Source: Lutraria lutraria
Taxonomy: Eukaryota > Mollusca > Bivalvia > Venerida > Mactridae
DNA length: 64,000 nt
Assembly (NCBI GenBank): GCA_964023205.1
Contig: OZ026838.1
Location: 27,245,843 to 27,309,842 of the forward strand
Direction: 5' to 3'
The translations under genes and the position numbers were made by a program. The notes under the pieces were generated by a model. It was not told the origin of the DNA. It worked only from the letters and a program-made list of their open reading frames with translations, and did not search any database. Of the stretch, positions 46,788 to 58,100 are shown piece by piece; positions within the stretch are counted from its first letter, which is position 1; each line of letters begins with the position of its first letter.

Positions 46788-47735
46788 CATTAAAGTATGA
46801 CCCGTTTTGGTATATTGACTAGATGATAGTTTGAGACCGGTTAAACTTCTTTCTGATATGGATTGGACTATTTTGGCCCGAATTCATACCGTAGAACATT
46901 ATTTTTCTTCACATATGATAATGAAATGTCCGAATTTTCGTCTATCCGAAAACTATATCAGTATATTACTCTTAAGAACGGGAACAATCTTGTTTAGTCG
47001 GCAAAACATTTCATATGATCAAATGACTTTGTTCAATTTAGCATTAAAGCAAGTAGGTATTATTCAAATCACATCTTACCATATCAGTGACTGCTCTAGA
47101 TAGTTACAATCTTGGTCAATCTCTTGATTTTTTTAGTTACACTGTCAACTTTCAGTTTTTGACTTGGTTCACGGACACGTCATAGGCTAATACAATTGTG
47201 AATGTATAAACTTTTTACTACTATAGCCCATGACTATTAAATAGGAACATCAAACAAGTTGTACTCACGCTTGTAGCTGTAAGTGGATCTATTTATAAGC
47301 GAAAGTAGACCATGATTCTCTAAAGGTTGTGTATAAAACCCAACAATGGATTTTCAGTGACACTTCGGGCGCCCCCCGCCCCCGAATATATAAATAAAAT
47401 ATATCAATAAATTTAATGTATGTGACATTTAATGTATGTGACTAAATCATACAATACAAATGTACTTATAGTTAGTTTAAAAGCACTGCAGAGGTTATGT
47501 TTACTACTAGCAAAGACCTATACATTATAATGTAATGTATAGATCTATGTCTTTGTTACTATATCCTACCTGATTTTGTTGTAATATTGCCTACCCAAAA
47601 TAGACTGATCTTTAATATACTTAGAAGTGACATTTCTGAGCTGTGGTTGATATTGCCAAGGACGTATAATTATGTACAAACATATATATAAGTCCTTGAT
47701 ATTGTATTCAGCCAGGGACACTAATATTACACACA

Positions 47736-47911
47736 TACAGTGCAACCTCTCCAGAGGAGCCCTTTCATTAGCAACAACCTGCATGCTTTCAACAACAGTA
47801 CGATTTTTTACATCACATGATTTAACTACTTTTATTAATTTAACCTCTCTAGAGGAACCACCTCTCAACAACATATTTTTGTTTCTCCCAAAGTGGTTGC
47901 TTCAATGGTTC
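47736..47911. repeat. foldback MITE family A, copy 8
   Basis: TACAGTGCAACCTCTCCAGAG start, AGCAACAACCTGCATGCTTTC and CTCTCTAGAGGAACCACCTCTC inside; the right end is degraded. Confidence 0.65.
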
Positions 47912-48118
47912 AACAAAAGACCTTTACCATTTACTGGTAAATCAAATGATTGATTCAGGATTACCATAAAATTAATCTTGAATTTCTTACATTCACTTGG
48001 TTATCTTCTCTATCAGCAGTCAAATATCACATGCCGTGGTAAATAATCAAACATGTATATAAGCAATATGAAGAAAAGCTCAAATTAAAACTATTAAAGC
48101 TGTTCTTTTTTCAATAAA

Positions 48119-48124
48119 TTTATT
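48119..48124 (-). terminator. TRAPPC12: putative distal polyadenylation signal of TRAPPC12
   Basis: Minus-strand AATAAA about 1.04 kb after the TRAPPC12 stop. Nearer TTTATT matches inside the family B repeat (for example about 49039) are alternatives. Confidence 0.3.
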
Positions 48125-48424
48125 TTACATAATATATACAAAAATTGGAATGCATTAACAAAAACATATCAATTATACATCTAATGATAACTTAATATTG
48201 CACTGGTTATTCTAATAATGATTTTAATAGCATTCCAAGTTCATACAGTCTCACAAGTACATTGTTATATTATGTACATGAAAGCAATCACATTAAACAG
48301 TAATATACATCAATAATATAATAAAAAAAATAGAGTTAAAAACTTAAAATTAACCCAAGTGTAACGAAATGTGTCATAGAATAAATGCCTCTAAAACATT
48401 TTAGTGCGTCAAAAACATTGTAAA

Positions 48425-48502
48425 TCGAGGGTTCAGCGCAACAGTGTCGTAACTCGTATTGAAATAAGAACAAGTTACGACAGTGTTGCGCTGAGGCCTC
48501 GA
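48425..48502. repeat. 78-bp hairpin element, copy 1
   Basis: TCGAGG ... CAGCGCAACAGTGTCGTAACT pairs with AGTTACGACAGTGTTGCGCTG ... CCTCGA: a stem of about 30 bp with three imperfect positions and a loop of about 18 bases. It is nearly identical to the element at 52022-52099, in opposite orientation. It lies 0.66 kb past the TRAPPC12 stop, probably in the 3'UTR. Confidence 0.9.
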
Positions 48503-48938
48503 AATACTCAAAAAAGATAAATGGTTGATTCAATGAAGAGATGTGAATAGCTTGTACATAAATATTTTGTATAAAATTCAGCTTGACCATCAAATAAAAG
48601 CTGTAGACTGCACAAATACCATTTTATACAATAATTTTGTTGAGAAAGCTGAGCAAATAAAAGATGAACCTAATACATACACATTGAAGGGATGAGGTAA
48701 AATGGTGTGTTAAGTTTAAAACAGCCACACAAAATAAAAACACATTTTCATACATAATTATACAAGTATACAAAAATGTATATAAATGTGTTTCTGTTCC
48801 ATGTTTCAATTTTAGACCTGATTACACCATCATACAGCATCACTTCAACATGCTTTACCCCTATTTGACTAACTACATCATAGGACATGCATCAGTTTCT
48901 TCAAGTTTTTCTGTTCACAGATTATGGTTTACATCCGT

Positions 48939-49078
48939 ATAGTCAAACCTGTGACCAAGTGGCCTTCATTCAGAGGTCATTTTGTTTATGATAGTTAATG
49001 ACGGTTTTTAAAAGAATGATCTTTATTCACAGGGTGGTCTTTATTCGGAGGTGGCTGCTAACACAGGTTTGACTGTAT
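48939..49078. repeat. foldback MITE family B, copy 3
   Basis: ATAGTCAAACCTGTGACCAAG and ACACAGGTTTGACTGTA ends, GTGGTCTTTATTCGGAGGTGG inside. It lies just downstream of the TRAPPC12 stop. Confidence 0.8.
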
Positions 49079-49160
49079 ATCATAATTAAGACATCAGCGA
49101 TAATTACACAAGAATACACAACACAAGTACTTGATCCATACACCAATTAGTTAATGCATT

Positions 49161-52100
49161 TTATGCCATTTTTAGGCAAACAACAGGAAATCCATCTCCT
49201 TTATGTTTATTGACTAAATCTAGTAAAGCCTGTTTCTTATGAAGTGCACGGGATGATTCGAGTTCATATAAAGTACAGAGATTAAACAAAATCCCTTCAT
49301 GAAGATTCTTGTCAGGATTTTCGTGCACGAGAGCTTCAAGCGATTTCAAAGCATCGTTTAATTGTCCAAGATAGAGACAGCATACGGCCATATTATTAAC
49401 AGCCTGAAAAGAGATTGTTGAGCATATTAAGTCTCTAGTTTCATTCATACAAATTTACCAATCAAAATGAATGTAAAACAGCAGTAACTAGTTTTTGCTA
49501 CAGGAATGATTTAAGTCTTGTACCACAAAAGTATTACACGTATCATTAATCTATATGCTGTCTTGTAAACTCCATTGAAACTGCACAGGTACAATTTAAT
49601 ACAACACAAAATATAATTTATATTTTATAATATCATTATAATACAACAATTAAGTTAACTATGGAATATACATGATTAACATTGCCATATTCAGGTGAAT
49701 AGCAAAATTTCATGAAGATAATTAGTCTGCAGAAGACTGAGGAATACACTGTACATATGTACTTACTGACGTATTTGTTGGCTCTGCTTGGACAGCTTGT
49801 TTAAAACTCTGGTAGGCATCATTGAAATTATTCTGACACATAGCTTCAAAGCCCCTGGGATATAAAGAAGCATTGATGAAAAAAATGCTTCATCTTAATC
49901 CAATTCTGATTGTGATAGCTTGTAAGAAATGAAAAATTTGAAAGAAATCAAGTCCTTAATATTAAGGAATCTTCAAATATTCTTAGACAATCAAGAATTA
50001 TTTAGCTTGAAAATAAGTCAATAATGCTTCTGGAAAGTAAGTAGCAGAAAATATACATACAGTATCATAATTATAGAATAACCATAATTAATTGAATAAT
50101 CCAAACAACAATTTAAAAGATTAGCATACAAGTCAATGGCAATTTTTTAGCAATAAGATACAATAACTAAGTACACCTATTTGTAAGACTAGTAATGGCA
50201 TTCACTAGCCCCTCAGTGCTGTATGAATCCCCTCTTGGTCCAAATTTCACATGGAAAGAAGCTGTCTAGCTAACTTATGAAAGGTCGATGATTCTACCCC
50301 AGGGTGTAGTAGACCCTGGGTCTTCCTCCACCGTCAAAGCTGAAATAGTCGCAAAATGACCCTAGCTGTGGGTCCGACATTGAACACCAGAGAAAAAAGA
50401 ACATTTTCGTACTTACTTATTCATTAGTAGAATTGCATTATCCATTTTTCCATCCTTGCTCTGAGCAACTTTTTGGAAATATTCTGCAGCCTTATTCATA
50501 TTCCCGATCTTCAATGATAGTAAAATACATGGTGTAATGAATCAGGTATTTAACAATAAGTGAGTTTGTTATACATTGATACTGTGTACTCCATATATTG
50601 GAATCTATTTCAGAATCAAATTCAGATAAGAAACTACAATTTGTATTAACATAAATCCAACACACTTGTTCCATCAAAATACTAAACAATTAATTAAATT
50701 AAATGCCGATACACATGTATTACTATGATTAAGGTATTATTTGCATATTTAAATCTCAGGATCTATAAGATCATTTCCAAAGCAACAATAGGCATACACA
50801 TTTTGTACAAAAAATGAAGACAAAACAAGATGGTGAAAATTGTAATTAATTTAAAAAGATATATGAAAACAAAGCTTCAGGCCCAACAACAGTTTTAAAG
50901 TAATACTTATAAAAGGGTGCTTACAAACAACAAACAGACAGTACAAGTGTTTTCATTTACATATTGATAACTAAGAACAAAATATCGTACCTGAAGATGT
51001 ATGCGACCTAGTCCACTTAATAAAGCTATTTTATGAGTTGCATCTCTCTCCATCAATGATTCATAAACACTAAGGGCACCATCATAATCCTGCAATATTT
51101 ATATCGAAAAAACTACTAAAACAACATACAGCTTGCAACTTGTCATAAGAGACTTCAAAGCAGACTATAGATGCGAAGGACAGCATTTATCAACAAAAAA
51201 ATTAAAAATTCCTTCTTGGTTCAAATCGAAATATTTTACCACTCCTTTGTACTTTTTACCAGTCTAGACAGGTAAAACAAGCCCTTTTGCATTCACCGGA
51301 CAAAGGGAAGAGTCATATGTCCGATCCTGACAAATAGGTCAGTTAATAAAAAACTTTTGTTCAGTATAATCTCAAATATAACTGCAAGTGGTTAATGCAA
51401 GTGATGTCTTAACAGGTCTCTTGAGCAAATTGGATGGTACAAGGAATATTTGAAAGCACATGTATATCAGTAAAATACAAACCCTTTATTACAACTGTAT
51501 ATACATCATTGAAATAATTCTGACATAACGCTTCAAAGACCAACAAGGTAAAAAAGGGGACATAAGACAAAAGATGAATTTTTTAAAAAATCATCCTCTA
51601 AAACTATCTGAGACCCGACTCTGTGTTCGAGTGGTTCAGGTCGATGACTTCAAATCACTCCCTCTCCCTAATAGAGGGTCATGGGTTTGAGCCTAGCTAC
51701 CGACCATGTCTCTTTATGTAAGAAAGTAGGCAGTTGCTTACGGAGCATGGGAGTATAGTACTGGTTCTTCTAAGGAACGATGCTTAGGTGAACTGTTAAT
51801 GACTTCATTTACTATATGTATGAGATTGGAGTTTATTCATGTAGTAGTTACCTTCAATGAAACCAGAGTATTGGCAATTAAGTAAAAAACTCTTCTTTCC
51901 CTTTCTACCCATAATTCCTGTGACACTGAAATAGATTTACAATTAATGAAAAAACTTAAATGATGAAAGGAATAACACACTTAATAATGACTTCAATAGC
52001 CATCATTTGTACAAATACATTTCGAGGGCTCAGCGCAACACTGTCGTAACTTGTTCTTATTTCAATATGAGTTACGACACTGTTGCGCTGAACCCTCGAT

Positions 52101-55100
52101 TTAGATATTAACATGTAAAATAAACATAAAAAAATACATACAGTCAAACCTTTGAACAAAGGTCACCCTTGGGAAAGACAAAATATGGTCTTTATTGACA
52201 GGTGATCTTTATTCAGAGGTCAGTTTGTTCTGTATGCTCAAAGATGGTTTTAAAAGAATGGCCTTTACTCACAGGGTGGCCTTTATTCTGTGGTGGTCGC
52301 TAAAACAGGTTTGACAGTATAACTTTTAAAATACATGTATCTTAACTAGAATGGATATTGCTGATGATAAAATTTTGCTGTTGAAAAACACTACAATATT
52401 ATTATAGCATTACATGTATTTATTTATTTCATCAGATTTAACACCATTTTCAACATTATTTCAGTTATATTGTGGCGGGCAGTTATCCTAACCAGATCCC
52501 CTGGATTTCATTTAGTTATTAACCAGTACTAACCACATTCTATCCACAAGCTACTACCAAGCTACCCCTCATGATTCAGAGGTGGAGGACAATTTAATAT
52601 AGGATGTAATATCTTCTGTGGTCATGGACAGTGTGAGCCTCGCCCGACTGCCTTTGGAACCAAAAGAATCACTCTTAACTTAGAGGTGTTTGGCAAACTA
52701 TAGACAAAATTTTGAAGACAATCATAATCTCACAATCAGTAGTTGCTTTATTTATGAGATAGTCACAGCGTGAGTTTTTCTCTACAGTTTCATTATTCTT
52801 TAATGATACTACATGAATTAACTCCTGCATGAAAGGTAAAGTTTTAGAAAACTGATGAACATAATTATATTTAACTGACGTACCTTTTCTACTGTCAGCA
52901 CTAATGGTAACAGCACTACCATCTTCAGTAACACCATCTTCTAAATTCTTCAATATCTGTAATAATATAGATTGAATTCCAGAAATCATGATTGTTTCAT
53001 ACAATATACGAATATATGTATAGACATATGAACTACCATACATACATAATGTAGTATCTTGTTATACAAATAAACACAAGTAATACTGCTTAATAACAAT
53101 ACACATACCAGTATTTACTCAAATCTGAGATAAAACCTGTGAATTAAACATTACAAAATGTATTTGTTTCTGTCTACTTCTAGTTCAAAGCTAAGAAATG
53201 AATGAAAAATTTATTTGTCACCGTACAAAAGGTCTATCAGCAGCCTGATCAACTGAAAAGTCCCTTTCAAGCTCACCACCCCTATTTAACCCCTTTGCTG
53301 TCCTTTTTTGATACATCATGACTCATAAACAGTTTAATAATCCTTGAAATTATTACCCTAAGTTTTGTTCCAAACTAGCTCTGACGCAACACTGGAGACA
53401 GTATTACAGACAACTTGATATGTTTTATAACTGAGGAGTGCAGTTTTAAATATACAAACCCTTTTGATAATAGCTAGAATATAGTAAAGTCTATCCAATG
53501 TCTCCTGTGATCGACCAAGATGGTGGGGTAACTCAGCATGTAATAATCTCATACCAAATGCTACCATTGAACCTAGAAAATGAAGTTATATACACATCTC
53601 AAAATTAGCTTTAAAAGGGTCCCTTTAAAGGTTCAAATTCTTATAAAATGAAAAACAAGAATTACTTGATACAACAGCTCTAAGGTTACTGACCACATTC
53701 TTACAAGATTGTCACACCTAGCATAGAAGAGATCATAGCTTTCATCAGCCCAGCTCAAAAAGTGATAATCTATTGGAGTTTAATATCACACCATCAACCA
53801 GAGACATTTGGTGACTTTTCCAACTTTACCTGTGGAAGAATACCTGTGAAGAACCATCGACCATCCGTAACCAAGCTGGACTGTTTCCTCACATGTTTAA
53901 TATTGCCTGAGGCAAGATTCAAACTCATAGAGGCAAGGGGCTAGTGATTTCTAGTCGGAGACTAAAACCACCTGATCATGGAGGCTACATTACATACTTG
54001 ACTGTAAAAATTTAAAATGTTTGAAAGAAACAAAGCAATATAATGATTTTACTGTACCTCTCTTTCCAGGAAATATTTGAGGATAAAACTCATAGTACAT
54101 GTCAGGGGTATCTAGGTTTTTAAATGCAGCCATCTCTGATTCTAGCACACTGTACATACGTAATTTCATCATCAAGCTGTACCGACAGTACCATAACTAG
54201 AAGATTGAAATTACAACCAAACATTAGTTTTATGTTTAAAATTTCTCTTGATTATCGCCGTGAGATCTTGACAAACTCTATGGCAGCTCATGCAAAAAAG
54301 TCTAAGAACGTATCAGTAACAGAAGTAAAAACTAACAAACATGATAACGATACAGGCAAAATTCATGCCAGTCAAAAACATGTATATTTTTTGTCAGTGA
54401 AGGCTGGACAAGTAGGAGTGGTAGTTTTTCACATTGATTGATATTGTCATTTCAGCACTATTGTTCTTACGGAGATCCACTAAAAGAAATGAAAGTATAA
54501 ACATGTATTTTAATGAAATAGGATGAGATTGAAAACAACTTTTAATCACAGGGGAATGTCCTCAGTTCACAGCCTTAAAAACAGAAGTATTTTTCAATCC
54601 AAATTATGTTTAAATACATTTATCAGTACAGCTCTTCAACAAATATCTTCAAATCATTTCAACTTATCCCTTTTTAATTCCACAAGGACATCATATTGTT
54701 ACACTACCATCACTAATACAGGACAGGAACTATTTAGTTTAAACTTATTTATTTTACATCGATTGTAGAACAAGTTCTTACAACTTATGTTAACTACTCT
54801 CGATGACTGCTTCCTGGATTCTGACCAGCACTCGTGCCGAAAGAAGGGATTGTGAAGGTTCCGGTCAAATTCCGCAACTGACAGAATTCGAACCCGCAAC
54901 CTCCGGGTTAGGAGTCCGACGCTCTACCCCTACACCACTGTTCCTCCCTTATCCCAGTAACTATTTTTAATGATATCATCATTAAATAAACGAGATAAGA
55001 CTTAAAAGTACCTGCAATGAATCTGGACTATGACATGTCGGAGACTCCCCAGGCATCGCCTGTCCAATATCACCCAATAATTTACCACTTAAATCTATCG

Positions 55101-58100
55101 CTGATCTGTAACATCCCTTTTTCTGAAATATTAAGTGAGTTAATATAAGAAATATTGAAATATTGACAAAAATATAGTACATAGTATACGAATATGAGTT
55201 TCCCATAACTTAACAATATCACATTGAAAATGAATTTAGTAGTAAAAATCTATTCTTCAAATTAAGATTAGATAAGTGCAACTGGCTCTATAACATAATA
55301 GCAAATACTTATTAGAAAAGTGGACAGGATCAGTAGCAAAGGTCAAACCTTGGAGAAAATGTGCTTATACTTATAAACTGATGAAATCTGTATTTTTACC
55401 ATAAGTTGTTTTAAACCATCAGTGTCCTGTGTAACTCTATCAGATGTTAGTATCTGTCTCTTCAATGCTTCTTGTTCTCCCATGTATCTGTACACCAAAT
55501 CTTTCACAGGATCACCCTAGTACAGATAAAAAACAAACATGATGGCTGCACAAACTTAAGTCCATTATGTCATTCCTTATAATAAATTCCCACAAATATG
55601 TAATTGGTGGAAAATTAATACCACCACATAATTAATCATTTAGTTCTGATTGGCCAAAAACTTTTGATGTAAAGTTAAAAGAATAATTCTGATTGGCTGT
55701 TGATTTTTTTCAGTTCTAGCTCTTCGTAGATAACCATATTTACAACATAGACTTATATTGAGAATACAGGCAAACCTGTGTTAGCAGCCACATCCAAATA
55801 AAGGCCATTTTTTAATAACTGTCATTGAATATTTAGAACAAAATGAAATCCAAATAAAGGCCATCTGTCATTAAAGGCCACATTTTGTCTTTCCCGAGGG
55901 TGGCCTTTGCTCACAGGTTTGACTGCAAATATAAAAGTGCCTGGAATACAAAGGGTTCCCACATACCTGTGGCTCGGTGATAACTAATGAAGGAGAACAA
56001 AGAAGTTCAGTGTCTGGAAAGTATGTTCCAGGAGCATGTGTTGCCATGGCGATAAGTATATTCTTTGTCACTTCCGATGGTAACCAGGCATCATGCTGTC
56101 TGTCAGTATCGCTCATTTGTAAACCAACAGAGAAAATGTCATCATTTCCATCTGATATATTTTGAAATGCTGTCACTCGATGCTCAGGACTAGTTGGGTT
56201 TGTGGACTGTTTTTCTACAACATTATACAGAAAATGAAAATATTAATTTCCAGTAATCTAAGAATACAAAAGAAGTTACTAGACTAGTAATAATATAATC
56301 TGTAATATTGAAATCCAATATATTATGAAGTTAAGAATGAGCTCTGTAAAACTCTCAATCATAATTACTGTTACTCTTTGAACCAGATTTGAAGAAATAC
56401 AATTATGAAAATATATTCAGAATATCAGAATTGAAGAGGAGTTAACCATCTTCTCATAGGTAAGCTCTTTGTCATCATTATAAAAAATTACTTTACACAA
56501 ATTGGTTTTGGCAAGTCATTAAGTATTAGAAATTTCAAAGAATCAATCATAAAAACAATCACCAGTAGAACCATTGACGAATGGTTGATGTGCAGGACTG
56601 TCTACTGGAGATAATGTTGTAGAAGGTGGAAAAATTGGCTGATGAGTAGGCGTGGCTTCTGCAGACTCTATGTCCTTAGATTCTGGCTCTTTGTCGGGGT
56701 TAATCAAGTCAGGTGCAGGAAGGTTTGTTTCAGTTTTATCTACATGAGCGGGGCTGGATATCGGAAAGATACCATTACTTTCTGATCCATCCCCAGAATT
56801 TTCTCCTAGAGCACCCATATCAGCACTAAGAGAAGACCTACCACTAGACTGGGATATCTGATGGCCGAGTCCAAGTGATCGTATGCTGTCAGTCTGGCTG
56901 GTCTGACGGAAATATTCATTGATATTTTTTTCATTCATAAAAGATGTTGCGGCAGGGGACATTCCAAGAGCATCCATGGCCTCTGTATCTGCAATATCTG
57001 CAGTGAATGATTCAAAGTCATCCTTTCCTTCAATATCAACAGGAGTTTCTACAGTGTCATTAGCATCCAGCATTAACTCAAAGTCTACACTCTCAATATT
57101 GAGTTCTTCCGATGGTCTGAGTTTAACCTCAGATTGCTTATCAATATCAATGCATTCATTCATTGCATTAGTAAGTGTTAGGTTTGCTAAATCTCCTGAC
57201 ATTGCTTTCGTCAAATCTTCATCTGTTCCGAAATTTAAATCTTTATTTGACTCTACTTTCACTTGTCCTGGTTCGTCTGAAACAGACACTTGCTCTACTT
57301 TATTCATGTCATCAAATATATTACTAGAAAATGGATCATCTGTAGCAGAATCTTTACCAAAATATTTGCTCAAACTTGGTGGTGAATCTTTTGATGCTTT
57401 TGTGTCTTCAATTTCTGTCATGGAAAAGAATAAGTCCTCCTGGTCGTTAGAAGCTACTACAGCATTTCCTTCACTTGCAGACCCGTCCTTGGGTGATTCC
57501 TCAACAACAGCTTCCATGCTTACACCACCATGACTTACAAAATTAAGTCCTCCATGCTCTATGTTAGTTTTATTTTCTTTCGCATCCATTTTATTCTCCT
57601 CTGAGGTTAGCAGTAGAGGGTCCAAGTCTTGCTCTATAACTGGAGGATCAAGATAAACTGAGTCCAGAGTATCAGTTGTAGCTGAATGCATCATACCACT
57701 GCCTGTTTAAATTAAATGATATTATATGATAACAAATAAATAAAAAGTATAGTGATGTTTACCTTCAACATTTTTCCAAGACCTTTTTTTAAAAGACCTT
57801 TTCCTCACTAGCTTGAACATGCTCGAGGCTTTAAGTCAAAACAATAATATAGAAACTTTCCTCACTAATATTTCAAAATAAATATTCATAGAAATACATT
57901 TAAACATGTGCTGTAAACTGGTTGTACTACATAATGAACGTACTTGATTTCAAACAGGGCGATAATACCACATGTTACAAAAAATGACAGATCAATTTAC
58001 ATAGATCTATTATTATAGTTATAGTTTAAACTTTTTAACCAAAGCACAGCGTTTCCTTTTTCACCACATCATGTGACATGTTTCCAAGCTGATACTCAAG

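Larger units (their letters stand above)
44907..49160. other. intergenic stretch between ZnfB and the TRAPPC12 stop
   Basis: About 45060-45440 holds a repeat with two copies of CTCAAAATCAATAG and AACTTAGGCCAA-like modules, ending GGAAGGAGGCATAATAAATGG. About 45690-46170 is bounded by weak inverted similarity. 46662-46787 is a small MITE. 47736-47911 is a family A copy. About 48119-49160 is the probable TRAPPC12 3'UTR. No independent gene was recognised. Confidence 0.55.

Noticed and set aside
54880..54945. Possible functional tRNA gene on the minus strand
   Set aside because: The D-, anticodon- and T-arm-like parts are present, but the acceptor stem does not pair and a long SINE body follows. 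Scored as a tRNA-derived SINE.
56919..57533. A 204-codon open frame on the plus strand
   Set aside because: It is exactly antisense to the Ser/Asp/Glu-rich TRAPPC12 exon; its Ser-rich translation is a by-product of that composition, and the minus strand has conserved splice joins.
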